A stretch of DNA of 64,000 nt from Spirometra erinaceieuropaei (lineage: Eukaryota > Platyhelminthes > Cestoda > Diphyllobothriidea > Diphyllobothriidae): the NCBI GenBank assembly GCA_902702965.1, contig CACRXP010000185.1, positions 867,177-931,176 on the forward strand, read 5' to 3'. A model generated the notes under the pieces. It was not told where the DNA came from, did not search any database, and worked only from the letters and a program-made list of their open reading frames with translations. A program made the translations under genes and the position numbers. Positions 40,553-51,997 of this stretch are shown here, one piece after another (the first letter of the stretch is position 1; every line of letters begins with the position of its first letter).

Positions 40553-41947
40553 CTAGGTGAGATTTTAGTTCGTGTGTCACAAGATGGGGACTTTTATGAG
40601 ACTTCGATCGAAGACGTTCGTTTAAAAAGTGCTCTTGAACGGAGAATTCAAGACTTTAGCCTCTTCTTCCAAATGATAAGCACTTAATACTTTTTGCAAA
40701 AGATATCTAGTGAAGAGAAGGTGTTCTGAAAAGCGTTTTGCAACCAAATCACACCTTTTTTCCGAAGTGTTGTGTTCTGATCACCAGAAAATACTGTGGT
40801 CGTCTTCGCATTTTCCCAATTCTCGGAACTGGGGAACCTTAGGCTTTCAGTTTCGTCGGAAATGAATATGTGAACTTGAAGTAATAATTTTCGGTCAATT
40901 CTTTCTACGTTATGTCAGGTTTGGAGGGATGAGTGCGTAATATTGCACGGTGGTAGGATAGTGGTAATATAATACTCGCTCAAGAAGTATTTCAGCCTTT
41001 GGCTGATGCCTGTTCCAAGAATACGACTAGCTGGAGCGTCCCATAAATGTGATGCGAAATAATTTCCTGGACAGAGATCTGCCTACGAAAACATACTTCT
41101 TTCAGCACTCCTTTCCTTAGCTTTCGAAGTTAACATATCGGCTTCAAGGAGCAGTCTTCAAAGTTGATCTCATACAGTTCAAAGTCTTGCTTGTTACTTT
41201 AAATGGTTCCTTGTGGCATACGAAAGCACGTTATCAGGAATTTTGTTTGCTTAACGTCCTTCTGCCGTGATGGCAAATGGCCGTTTCTTAAAAAAACATT
41301 TTTAAGGTGGAGGAAACATGAAAAAGAGATTGAATGCTGCCTAGAGGGAAAGCGATTTATGCCTATCCAAGTTTCCGCTTTCGATTTTGACGCACGAACG
41401 ACAGTCACAAGTAACAGCTATTCCGCGAAAATAGTATCCGCGGTGGATTTAGTTTAAAACATGCATCATGCGAAGTTCATCAAATTTAAGCACTCAGATA
41501 GAAGAATATGGGTGTCGCCAAAGTCTAAGCCTAAATGCATCCTAAGGAATGATTATAAAAGAAGACCTTTCGAATCCTATGACAACTTTACTAACGTGCT
41601 TTGATTAGTGATTCGGCGTTTTGAAAAAAATTTGGAGACACACGTTTCACACCAGTTACTTATACGATATTATGGCATCTGAGTTAATTTTGGCCTGTTG
41701 TGCAAACTGCGAGAAGACACCCCATGATAAGGGCTGCGTCGTGGAAATGTTTTTGAAGTCTGAAAGAAGTATTTCTAAGATTATAGAGAGATCAACGGGC
41801 ACCCAAACTGTGCTTGATGTTGAAAACTGCATGCGTACACCATTCGTGGCAAACTGTGAAATGTTGCTCCAAAACACGACCCAATAACACATGGCATCCT
41901 CAGGCGCTTGCTCCCTTGCTACTCAAACCTAACAGCCTTCAACAGTA
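40553..41947. other. non-coding DNA before the retroelement cluster
   Basis: Frames of 60-90 codons on both strands (41203-41457, 41621-41887) without supporting signals. The 5' exons of the minus-strand gene should lie in this direction. Confidence 0.5.
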
Positions 41948-42212
41948 GTAGTGACAATGCGATTCCCAGGTGGCATATCAAAAGAAGAAGAGGCGTTCAC
42001 CGGGAGGGGTTTATTGGAGGTCGGACGTTTCGAGTAGTTGATTCGTCTACCCCTCTTCAGAGACCTGAAAGTCCTGCGCACAGCTCCCCTTATATGGTGC
42101 ACTTTGTTCAATGCGTGACCCGCCAATGCCGCCTGTGTGGCTGCATCCAACCCGCATGTCACTGTAACCTGAATCCCCCCCGTCGGCCGCGGAGATGACT
42201 GACGGTCCCGAC
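41948..42212 (-). repeat. Penelope terminal repeat, inverted copy
   Basis: Reverse complement of the repeat that ends the same element at 42840-43060, and collinear with 60619-60883. It places about 225-265 bp inverted repeats on either side of the coding fragment. Confidence 0.85.
42018..42066 (-). ncRNA. hammerhead-ribozyme-like motif (best copy)
   Basis: On the minus strand the order is AGGUCU, CUGAAGA, one extra G, GGGUAG, a 9-nt loop, CUACUC, GAAAC, GUC, C, GACCU. The core residues CUGANGA, GAAA and GUC (cleavage expected after the C) are all present. Helix II has six pairs with one G-U, and stem I has five pairs (AGGUC/GACCU) behind one U/C mismatch. Helix III is only the minimal AC/GU, as is usual in ribozymes of Penelope-like elements, which are thought to act as dimers. 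The extra nucleotide before helix II departs from the textbook core. Activity is inference. Confidence 0.55.
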
Positions 42213-42214
42213 GG

Positions 42215-43003
42215 GTGGAAACTAGTTGCAGCACGCCAGCCGCCAAACTGGACGAGATAAAGCTCCTGCAAGAACTCTTCAGAGTCAACGGCTATCCGCG
42301 GGCATTCATTGAACGGAGCCGAAGGCAGCCAAAGCAACGGAATGCAGAGCATAGTCAGTCAAAGTCGTGGCGGAGCATTCCGTACATTAAAGGGGTCTCC
42401 GAAGCCGTGGCTAGATCCCTCGCGCCACTCGGAATAGGTGTTGTCCACAGGCCTTACTCAACAATCCGCCGGCAAGTGATGCGGCCAAAAGATCCAAACC
42501 CTAGGCAGGAGATGTCGGCCGTTGTCTACCGACTTCAATGTGGCTGCGGAAGGTGCGACTACGTTGGGGAAACCGGGTGACGGCTGCAAACGCGAATGCA
42601 CGAGCATAAGTTGGCCGTGCGAAGGTTGGACCCAAAGTCGGAGGTAGGAACCCATGCCGCGCAAATGGGACAAATCTTCAACTTTGAGATCGTGGGCCGG
42701 GGCGGTGATCATACAGCAAGGCAAGTGCAAGAAGCCTGGATGTCCACCGACTGCTCTGTCAACCGCCACACCAATTTGCCTCCACCCTATCTGACTTTGC
42801 GAACCTTCTTAACGGTAGACAGTCACGGTGCGAAACAATCGGGGCCACCAGTCATCTCCGCGGCCGACGGGGGCGATTCAGGTCACAGTGACATGCGGGT
42901 TGGATGCAGCCACACAGGCGGCATTGGCGGGTCACGCACTGAACAAAGTGCACCATATCAGGGGAGCTGTGCGCAGGACTTTCCAGTCTCTGAAGATGGA
43001 TAG
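42215..43003 (+). pseudogene. Penelope GIY-YIG endonuclease fragment, nonsense-mutated
   Basis: The frame starts within the region matching residue about 337 of the 60.9-62.5 kb protein (ETSCSTPAAKLDEIKLL) and follows it closely. A TGA at 42578-42580 replaces an Arg codon directly after VGETG, in the heart of the GIY-YIG motif, and the same frame then continues to 43003. Relative to the other copy it lacks three codons near FNFEIVGRG. At the end of the domain it has one additional base, so it reads on through LPPPYLTLRTFL instead of stopping after PPPI; this longer ending is probably ancestral. The RT domain is absent and the fragment cannot be functional. Confidence 0.85.
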
Positions 43004-43070
43004 ACGAATCAACTACTCGAAACGTCGGACCTTCAATAAAACCCCCCAGTGAACGCCTATTCTTCTAACA
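42840..43070 (+). repeat. Penelope terminal repeat, forward copy
   Basis: Follows the coding fragment, as in the 60.6 kb element. It shows GGTTGGATGCAGCCACACAG, the ribozyme-like block and AATAAAACCCCCCAGTGAACG, and is cut short at about 43070 where LINE sequence begins. Confidence 0.8.
42984..43034 (+). ncRNA. hammerhead-ribozyme-like motif
   Basis: Plus-strand copy in the right terminal repeat: core CUGAAGA from 42990, GAAAC at 43019-43023 and GUC at 43024-43026. Stem I next to the cleavage site pairs as U-G, C-G, U-A and G-C, and helix II (GGAUAG/CUACUC) has one A/C mismatch. Confidence 0.5.
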
Positions 43071-43099
43071 GCTTTCGTCTATTTCGGTCTCAGATCATG

Positions 43100-45640
43100 G
43101 GCATAAGTCCTACGAACTTGTCTAGAAGAGTGGGCTGCAAAAAGCCTACGTCAACGGCGCGACCGAAGCAAACAAAGCGTCCTTAATCAGATGCGGCCGA
43201 CTGATAAAGAGACAGCTGCGGGGGATGCAGAGTGCGTGGCGAGCAAGGCCGAGGAAATACTAGGCCGTGCTAAATGGGATGAAACGTAGGATTGCATTGT
43301 GACAATCAAGACGGTCCAAAGCCTCACAGACAAATCAATCGCTACGTTGCTCAACTACGACGGGCCCAAATTTTTTACGCATAATTCGGAGGTTCTAGAG
43401 CACTGGACTGAGCGCTTAAGAAACGTTCCCAATGGACTCGCCGAATCGCCGACTCTACATCAACAGACTCCTCCAGGTGAGAACGAGCAATGACCGGGTG
43501 CTCCCGAGTTCCCTTCTCGAAATAATCAAAGCTGTGCACTAGATGTCCAGTGAGAACGCAAAGGAATCCGACGCAGTGCCGGCCGAAGTCTGAAAATGTG
43601 GCGGCTCTCGGCTAATGAACAAGTTGACCTGATTCTGAAAGGAAAGGCGGCGGGAAGGACAGGATCCTCACGACTACGGCGACGATAATATCGCCATGTG
43701 CAAAGGCACAAAAAACAGACGGCTATGTGACAATCACAAAGGCATCTGACTACTGAACAGCGTGGGAAATCATCGATAGCACTTTCGTAAACCGTCTAAA
43801 CACGCACCTATTCCAGGGACTTCTCGCACAAAGCCAATATGATTTTCTCAGGACCGCGGCACCATCGAGGTGATCTTTTCGGTCATCCACTACAAGGGAA
43901 GAGTTAAGGGATGAAGACCAACCTCTACACCACCTCGCCCTCGACAGAGCGAACCTCGATGCATTTCGGAAATTAACGTTGAAATTTGAATGTTGGGAGC
44001 ACTTTACACAAATGGCGCGCCAACGTCATGACGGATGATGGTTCGCGTCAAGGACGACGGGGAAATCTCCGAAGCATTTGCTTCAAAGTCGTCCCCACCT
44101 TATTTAGTCGCATGTTCTCTGTCATGCTAGTGAACGTATTTCACGAGAAGCGGTCGGCGATAGATATCAATTAGCTAACCAATGGAAATCTGTCCAAAAT
44201 TCGCCATTTGAAAGCATCTAGAAAAGTAGCCAAGACCAGCGCCCATGACCTTCTGTTCGTGGACGACTGCCCGTTAAATACCAAAACAGAACAGGCCAAA
44301 CAGCGGGATATGCAGTCCTACGTCTCCGGTTGTTCCAACTTCCGGGTGGCCATCAACACGGAGAAGACGGTAGCCATGCATTGACCGACGCCCAACGTCG
44401 AGTACTGTGAAATCCATATCAACGTCATTGAAACCCAGTTTGCGTCAACGGACAACGTCGCATATCCTAGAAGTTAAATTACAAGAAATGCCACAAATAA
44501 AGGCGAGGCGGATCAACGGATCTCTAAAACTATCCAGGCACTCGGCCAAATACAGCTCTCAGTCCAGAACCGGCTTGGACTTTAACACGAAACTCAAGAT
44601 TTACAGCAGGATAGTTCTGACGACGCTGGTCTGCAGGACGGAGATCTGGACAGAACGCAAAAAAGCAATTATTTCCAGTTAATTTGGCCCTAGAAAATAC
44701 CTAAATTGAGGTGTCAAGACAGAGTCCCAGACAAGGAAGTCCCGGGGGGACCAAAATCCTCAGTCATCCGCCGTGTTAAGGCCAACCTAACTACGATGAA
44801 GCGGTCATGTGGTTTGGATGAACGTTGAGCACCTATTACAGTGACTATTCTATGGCTAAGTTTCAACGGCTGCACGTCAACAAAGAGGACAGGGGCAATG
44901 TTGCATGGACACTGGGAAAATTTCCCGAAGACCTCGGCAGATCTTGCCTAGGGAAGAGCAGTAAAAACCGGGGCGGAAATCTACCAATGCAATCGGATCG
45001 TTTTTGTCTAAGCCAAAAGACCAGCTCGCAAGTCTCGAGCACCTCCGAATCACAACGTTGACACCAAACTTCTCCCAGCGATTTGCCGCTGTCAACAGGC
45101 ATTCCGCGCACGGATCGGCCTCGTCGGACCAAATGGAATAACGATAAGATAACTCCACATGCTGCCTTCGAAAACGCCTCAATCGCCCCACCTACCGCGA
45201 ACCCCACAACGCCCACGACTATCACCATCATCACCGACGGGCACGTTCTCGATAGCTGTGCCGCTGCCCACCGCCCCATCATCAATGTCACAACCCGCAA
45301 AGCGACGACTACCACCTCTCCTACTGCCGCCGACGATGTGAACACCCGACGCTCGTAAACCATCACCCTTACCACCAGCTATGAGGGTTCGCTCCCAGCC
45401 TGTCCTCATTACGATAAAATCTTCACATCATACATCGATCTCGTCAGTCGCCTACGAATTCATCGACCTGGAACCTGAGCCAGTGCCTGGAACCCCAACA
45501 TACACCCGCCGCACTCGCCGCAATGCATACTCATCCATCGCACGAGTCTGCTCGGTCCCGTATTTCTCCATTAAAATCTGCGGTAGACCGCCAAGGACCA
45601 AGCCACAGCACCGCGCGTCTCCCTGACAACACACACCGCA
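43100..45640 (+). mobile_element. non-LTR retrotransposon (LINE) relic with C-terminal zinc fingers
   Basis: Conceptual translation with several frameshifts and stops follows the tapeworm LINE layout: linker, reverse transcriptase, then C2H2-type fingers. I can read KAYVNGATEANKA near 43140, VLEHWTERLRNVPN at 43395, FECWEHFTQMARQRHDG near 43985-44035, the catalytic box LLFVDDCPLN at 44249-44278 and INTEKTVAMH at about 44355. RISKTIQALGQIQLSVQNRLGL follows near 44510-44580, then CRCQQAFRARIGLVG at about 45085 and EPVPGTPTYTRRTR near 45476. The endonuclease domain is missing because the Penelope copy abuts the 5' side. Numerous stops show it is dead. Clade is uncertain; I recognise it from flatworm LINEs that carry terminal fingers. 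Confidence 0.85.
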
Positions 45641-46080
45641 CACTAACCCGTCTCATGTCATCCGCACAGGCACGAAATAGGCACTTTTCACGTAAGCAAG
45701 AAAAGCGTTATTTGGCTCCTTCTCAAGGAGGCTTCTACGATACCCTAACGCATGTGAGATCTGACCAGTCAACGTCTCTCTTATGAAATATCGGTACGTT
45801 GTGTGGGGCCAAGTCGTGTGGGGCGCGCGTAGACGAGCTGTTTAGCTCTGTCAGCCGCTTGCTCCCAGTCCCGCATGGGCCCGCACACGGACGTGCCACC
45901 ACATGCCGAATGCTGGCATTTGTTATAGGCGCGCATCCCCGATAACGCCTGTTGGGATCCGACCTAGCCTCGAGTTAATCCAACGCATTAATCGCGTGCT
46001 CGCACAAGTCACCGTCTCTACCCTCGGCATGCTGCGGGAGACACGGTAGGCATCATTGTTGGTACGGTCGAACTTTTACT
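45640..46080 (+). repeat. GC-rich tail downstream of the zinc-finger LINE
   Basis: A GC-rich stretch (for example GGCGCGCGTAGACGAGCTG and CAGTCCCGCATGGGCCCGCA) lies directly 3' of the LINE relic and ends in a segment (46001-46075) resembling repeats at 30935, 57600 and 62845. It is probably the 3' untranslated part of this or a related retroelement. No coding frame is supported. Confidence 0.5.
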
Positions 46081-49000
46081 GTTAAAGTTGCTGCTTCCTC
46101 GTCTTTGTGTTAGAGGACCGCTTTATTGTCGGGCAGCGCATGCTTCTCTCAAACAATGTATAAACGGATGCATGTGCAAATCAGGAGCGGCGACCATCCA
46201 AAAGCTGAAGTCATCCCTTTGAATCAGCAGGTCGAGGCGAGATAACCCAGTGAAAAACAATCTCTGTAGGATGTCTGCCGAAAGCGGCGGAAGACTTGCA
46301 AAAGAGGTACAAGCAATCGCATACCTCTAAGCTGAGTTTTTTTTGCAAAAGAAGATTCCTTTCTCACATTCTCCACTAAGAGTAATTTTCCGTTCAGCCC
46401 GGTGCAGTCAAAACTGCTTGCGATGGAATAATTATGCACTTATGTCGTCGATAGAACTCCAAAGACTGTTGGTACAAAATAAATTAAAGTCCCTCCTTTA
46501 AGCCTACGGAGATGTTGCTTTTACACGCGTCCTTTAGATTTTGAAGGACACTGAAGACCTCAGAAAGTATCAGCAATTCTGTTTCACTCGCCTTGGATAA
46601 CATTTACACGATTTGAACAAAGCAACTGCGCTAAGTGAATCGAAGTCACATTCAGTTGCCAGTTTCAGATATTTTAGACACCTGGGCAGAACAATAACCA
46701 CTGTTTCGTTCGGGCGAAGGTTTTTTACTAAATATTATAAAGGCGCACCAGAGTGTGACACTTAACCCCAAGGACAAGTAAGCAGTGAGTTGACTGCATG
46801 TGCAGATGGGTTTAAATAACTGTTATGACAGCGTGCGTCCTGTTGAGTTCATTATTGTTTTCAGTGTCACAAGTGATTCACATTCTATGAAATGGAAGAC
46901 AGTTGAATACACCCGATTCCTAATAAACACTATTTGAAGAAGGCTGTACGCTGCAGAGTCCATGCATTAAAGTGAGATATAGGAGGTGGTTTGACGCAAC
47001 GTAGGAGAAATAAAATAGCTGCTTAACTGCCGCCACGCGTTGTAACTGCAGCTCAAACTTGGCTTATTATGAGATTTATATTAGTCTACCATGTGATTAC
47101 AAAATTGGGGTCGAAACTCGCAGACCACATGGGAAATTTGCCATGAGTTTGCGTCAAGCGCAGGGGCACATGAGAGATCGGGTTGCCTGACGAGTGGGGA
47201 AGCCTTCGCAAGTTACAAACGTCTGCGGGGTACTGACGACCAGAAGCAGATAAAAAAGGCAATTTTCAGGTTTTGCAAGTCAGAACTTACGCTGTACAGG
47301 ACCGTCAATGATTAGCATCACAATAAAACCAAACCCATAAACTGCCGATGGTTGGTGATGGCTAGCCGCAATCATAGGAGATCTAAACAGATAAAGACGA
47401 CGTGTCGAGGTCACTTAGGCACAGCAAACGGCGGAATTTTTGGTGAGTGCTCTGAACTAAGCCTGACTTAAAGTATGCACAAAAATGGACATCCACGCAG
47501 CTGGCAGCACTTTCCAGAAAGCAGGATTATGTATATTCGAGGGGAAATAGGCGTAAGCGCCACAGTGTTTCCGCTCAAAAGAAGTCACGACTGAAGGTTA
47601 ACGTGTAACAATATCCTTCTTTTTCTCATTTGGTATCGAATCACGTCTTTCTTAAATTTTATACTTTAAGGAAGGGTGTCTCTCGGTGTTAAAAAAGTTC
47701 CTAATCATGATATTTTCAAGACCATGAAATGTCCAGTCGTACAACAGTACATTAACACATTTACTAGCGCTCCTTATAAGTTGGACAGCCTGGTTGACAT
47801 CGATAACGAAATTTTATGAACGCGATGTGTTTTCTTCAAAATAACATATAGAAATGTAGGATTTTCCTCGCATAAAAAGTGTGCAGTTTTTAGTATGGAA
47901 ACCTTGAATACAAGTGTAACGGCTGGTTCCTTTCAAAATTATTCGCGAATCGACAAGGTTTTCTTAAAGTAAAAGATGCTCTTACTTCAAGCATAAGAAT
48001 TAGAATAAAACTTCATTTGCGGTCATATCAGAAAATAATATTTTGTGCATGTTTTCTGGAAAATATATTCGAATCAGAAATCTGCGGGAAAACTCTAAAC
48101 TACATAAATGGTCATTTGTTAAGGGATCTAGTTTTCGAAGGAAGCCGGAAGTAATCTCATCCAAGAGCCGTCATCCGGTCGTGACTAGAATATTTCGACA
48201 TTGCTTGACATTTTAATTAGTATCATAACCCTACTCAGGTGATTTTTTGCAAATGAAAACATATTTCAAAATTTCAATCAGCATTTATGAGATGGCATAT
48301 CCAATTTGAAATCATTATAGTCGGAGAAAAACAACTGTTGACACGTTCTGTATAATTTTAAACTCGGCTCGGGAAAATTGGCTGTTATAACGAAAAGTTG
48401 CATCGTCTAAAATAACAAGTGCGTACACAGCGAAAACCCTCAAGAGTTTTATTTGTCCGCGCTTAAGTTAAAGAAATCCGTCTAACTTTTTGTGAAACCA
48501 TTAGCTTTGTAAAAAAGACTGTGTAGAACAACAAAGACTGTTCTATTATAAAAACACAGGAAAATATTTTCCCTAAGATGTTCCTATGGTTTAAGTCGTA
48601 AAATAAATATAGGTCACTGTGTACTGAATTAACCATCAACCTTTGCTTTCAAAAAATGTCCTCTCTTAGCAGCGGCATTTTTCCGCTACCATTGTCTCAT
48701 GTGTCACGAGTAGTGAAATTATTTTACTGCATATGAATACGACTAAAGCTGATGGAAAGCTTCGTAAATAAAGCTGTTTTGGACGAACGTCCTCTGTCAG
48801 CGACCTCAGAAAGACGTTTTCACTTTTTCTGCGGTTGTTTACCATTAACAGTTTCCACAGAAAGATTCTCTAGTTATTTTCGAGATAAGCGATGCAGCGA
48901 GTAGTGGGGATTTGACGCACATATTCTCATGTTTGCCTAAATTTGCTGGTGAAATGGAAGGCCTCTAGAAAATCTAAGAAGACACTTTGGACAAAACCCA

Positions 49001-49754
49001 CACAAATGAACTACTCGAAAGCGTTCGGTTAATATGGATGTATTCACACTCTGCGTAAAAACAGAGAAGTTGTGTGTACGTCATGCTTGCGCATGCTGAA
49101 AAGTTTACGCGGACCTTTGTGATCAGTATAATGTATTCCGAACTTTTTGTCTTGTGAACAACCAGATACCTCATGTCTGCACTGCCGGATTTGAAAAAAA
49201 ACAAATCCTGCGCCCTTCATCTGCGTTTGAAAGGTTGCACTTATTTACCCATCAGGTACCCTCCGTTATGGAGTGCTGAAAAATGCTATAAGCCGCACAT
49301 TCAGAAAACGCAAACAGTTATATTAGAGTTCCGTGATTTGTAAACGTTATGTTTTTATATAATTCAAAATGACCACCTTCACATACAAGTGGATTTCACC
49401 GTCAAAGTTAATTTGCAGGACAGAAATAAACAGTTCCGCTTTGACTAAGGATTCCGCATCTGCAGTTCATCGGAGTTGTCGCTGAGTAGGTGCAACAAAT
49501 CTTTGCGAAAAATAGAGAAAATGGAATGTCTGTCTCCAACTTGTTGGCTCTCTTTTAGTCATGGCAGATCGATGAATGTCACTCGCAAATGACAGTACGC
49601 ATTCCGGACCTCGGATGACAGACAGGTGAGCCCAGTATCGCAGGTGAACAAAGCTTTCGAGGAAATGCTCAATGACTCACTGAACTCGTGTTCAGACTTT
49701 AGGTGTGCTAATATCCGGGCTGTCGTTTTCCGATTACGGCGAATACAGCCAGTG
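46081..49754. other. AT-rich non-coding DNA
   Basis: Holds the foldback arm remnant at 47985-48300; otherwise no feature is recognised. Confidence 0.55.
47985..48300. repeat. right-arm remnant of the foldback family
   Basis: Collinear with the right arm of the 16.4-17.4 kb element: GTGCATGTTTTCTGGAAAAT, CGAAGGAAGCCGGAAG, TATCATAACCCTACTCAG, and finally TTTCAATCAGCATTTATGAG. I could not find a convincing left arm upstream. Confidence 0.55.
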
Positions 49755-50688
49755 GCGAATCTAATGAAATGCTAACCGAAATTCTGAAATGCGCCTTCGG
49801 CTAGGATGGATTACCTAAGTGGGGCTGAATTACTGACTATTGTGAAGCATAGTCCTATGGTATCTCATACACGCCGGAATGTTGTCCTTCGAATGAGCTT
49901 CTTTCGATGCCTGAATGAATCACAGTCGGCAATTATGGCTATTAAGCTTGAATGCATTGTCACCATGTATTTTAAATGCCCTTCTAAATTCAAACATATT
50001 TTATAAAATAAATGCACACGAATATTCTTTCTTGCAATTATTTTACAGCAAATTGCGTCGTCTGCAAACCTTCTACTTGAGGAAAGAACATTCGTCGGTT
50101 TTAAAAAGTTTCCATTTTCGAGGTTTTAAAACCGTTCAATGTCCATCCAAATAACATCGCATCGGTCCACTTATTAATGAATGCCGTGAAGTATACAACA
50201 TAGTTCACATGCATTGCTAAACTTTCTGAGCCTTAAATTGCATCTCCTTAATGACAAAGAGAAGTGTATGATTTTCCTTACACGGAACGCATAAAGCACG
50301 CAAGGTGAAAACCCTAAACACAGGTAAAAGACAAATGAGGTCCAGAATTACTTAGGGATCCAAAAGGGTTTTTAACGCCAAAAGACACCTTACGTTCATG
50401 TGTATAACAAGAAGACGTAATTTCCTACCAAAAAAACTAGAAAGAATATTTTTTGTGTTTTCTATCAAATATGTTTAAATTCATAAGTGCATCGGAAGTC
50501 AGTAGAAAAATACACACGGGTTAACCAGTCCTTATTTTACGGAGTGTATTTACAGGTGGTGGAAAAAAGTGTAGTCAAAAGGCAACATTCTGTCATTTCT
50601 GAACTATCGTTGTATGATTTCACAAAGTAATTGATTATCAAATCCTATTTACGTGACTCTCTATAACTAAAATCCCATTTCTCGGTAA

Positions 50689-50983
50689 GATGTGGTTATG
50701 TAACCCCACCTGATAGACACAATACTGTTGGGGTTAGGGGGTTAGGGTTAGGGGTAAGGGTCAGGGTTGGGGGTTAGAGTTAGGGATTAGTGTTAAGGCA
50801 ACTATTTCTCAACCACTCACAGAACAACCGCGCATTCCCAGTAGCTCATCTTTTGCACACAACTACTTGACCTCGTCGCCTGTGCGTTTCCCGGCCCCAC
50901 TTGTAGAAACCTCTATTACCACCGACCTTGTATTACATGTGGCCGGGTTTTGTCTACTGAAGGTGGGGCTACATAACCACATC
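50689..50983. mobile_element. small TIR element nested in the foldback relic
   Basis: A 31-33 bp terminal inverted repeat: GATGTGGTTATGTAACCCCA (from 50689) against GATGTGGTTATGTAGCCCCA on the other strand (ending at 50983). The inside is 230 bp without coding capacity and contains TTAGGG-like repeats. On either side the foldback sequence resumes, so this insertion is younger. I could not define a target-site duplication. Confidence 0.75.
50728..50798 (+). repeat. interstitial telomere-like repeat (TTAGGG type)
   Basis: GGGGTTAGGGGGTTAGGGTT and variants over about 70 bp, inside the small TIR element at 50689-50983. Confidence 0.8.
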
Positions 50984-51997
50984 TGATCCATTTGTTAATT
51001 CCGGCTAACATTTCATGAGAACAGTCAGTGACTGCACGTCAGAAATGGCCACCCTGGTGTCTCTAATCTTTGTTTGTAATAGGTCTCTGTGTTTCCCTTT
51101 ATGGTTTTAGCTGCTATAGAAGAAATGAGTCTGAATACGTATTCTGCTTCAGGCTGATATTGCATGCACGATAGCTGAATTTTAGGAATGCAGAGAGCCG
51201 CTTTAGAAGCACGTTAACAAATCTGACCACTTCATCGTTTGTGGTTTTGAAGCATGGATCAGTTTTACTCACAACACGGAGAGCTAGCGAGCGTGGCCGA
51301 AAGGACGGTCCCGGTATTGAACGGATGAAAGGAAGGTCGCTCTCGCAGAGTACTTCGGGATGGAGCTGAAAAAGGGATGGGAATGACAAAACTCTGAAGT
51401 GAATAGACTGATTTGCAGGCAGAGTTAATTGCAACTGCAACAGCCTCTGCTGTCAAAATGGCAAATGTGTAGGGAGGAATCCCCGAAACCATGCGACAAG
51501 GACAATTACACCACAAAATTGTCTGAGGATGGAAAATATAGGGAGGATCTTAGGTCAGCTACGAATCGTTGTCAACAAGGAGAACGACGACAGCCAGGAA
51601 AATGTGAAATCAGAAGGCGGTTGCTGGGGCAAGCACACTAAGGACCGTAAATATGTACTTACAAAGAACTTGGATTGAATCAACCGTTTTATGTTTCCTG
51701 TCTATAAACAGAGCAAAAGGAACCACTACTTCGTAGGTAGGGTGAAAGAGGCGAGGAAATATAGTAAGCGATATAATCAGGACATGATAATGGCATCTTA
51801 AATGGGGAACTCAGTGTCACTTTCGAGAGATGGTTAGTCAAAGTCAGTCAATTTTTAGCTACTGGCTCACAGAGGTATGAAACCAGACTGCAGTCTTAGT
51901 GACAAGCTGGCCGTTTGCATTATTCGATTTCGGCAGCCAGTTAGACGACTAGGATGAAATCGGGCTTCTTCACGGACCTTCCGAACCAGAAGTAGTT

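Larger units (their letters stand above)
41948..43070 (+). mobile_element. Penelope-like element relic with inverted terminal repeat
   Basis: A truncated Penelope copy made of two parts. The left part (41948-42212) is the element's 3' terminal repeat in reverse orientation. The right part (42205-43070) is the last third of the coding region on the plus strand followed by the same terminal repeat in forward orientation. The junction falls on a short shared string (CCGAC/CCGACGG), so the RT catalytic domain is missing altogether. The right end stops at about 43070, where the zinc-finger LINE relic takes over. Inverted terminal repeats are a recognised oddity of Penelope-like elements. Confidence 0.85.
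49755..51020. mobile_element. diverged relative of the foldback element
   Basis: The left end AATGAAATGCTAACCGAAAT and the right end ATTCCGGCTAACATTTCATG match the ends of the 16.4-17.4 kb element in inverted order. Inner landmarks also recur: GCGTCGTCTGCAAACCTTCT near 50060 and its counterpart AAGAAGACGTAATTTCC near 50410. It is more decayed than the first copy and is lengthened by a smaller element near its right end. Two ORFs of 66 and 79 codons within it (49806-50154) are incidental. Confidence 0.75.

Noticed and set aside
40212..40580. 122-codon minus-strand frame
   Set aside because: Most of it crosses the strong donor at 40468 and reads intron; only the part before the donor is kept, as a candidate exon.
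41929..42288. Minus-strand 119-codon frame
   Set aside because: It is a frame through the inverted Penelope terminal repeat and into the antisense of the endonuclease fragment.
44863..45375. 170-codon minus-strand frame
   Set aside because: Antisense of the zinc-finger LINE's Thr/Pro-rich linker; the sense strand has the matching LINE motifs.
51114..51516. Minus-strand frames with YTFAILTAEAVAVAI and SFVIPIPFSA, faintly like a LINE RNase H domain
   Set aside because: The likeness covers two short blocks only, needs a frame change, and no RT sequence lies beside it.
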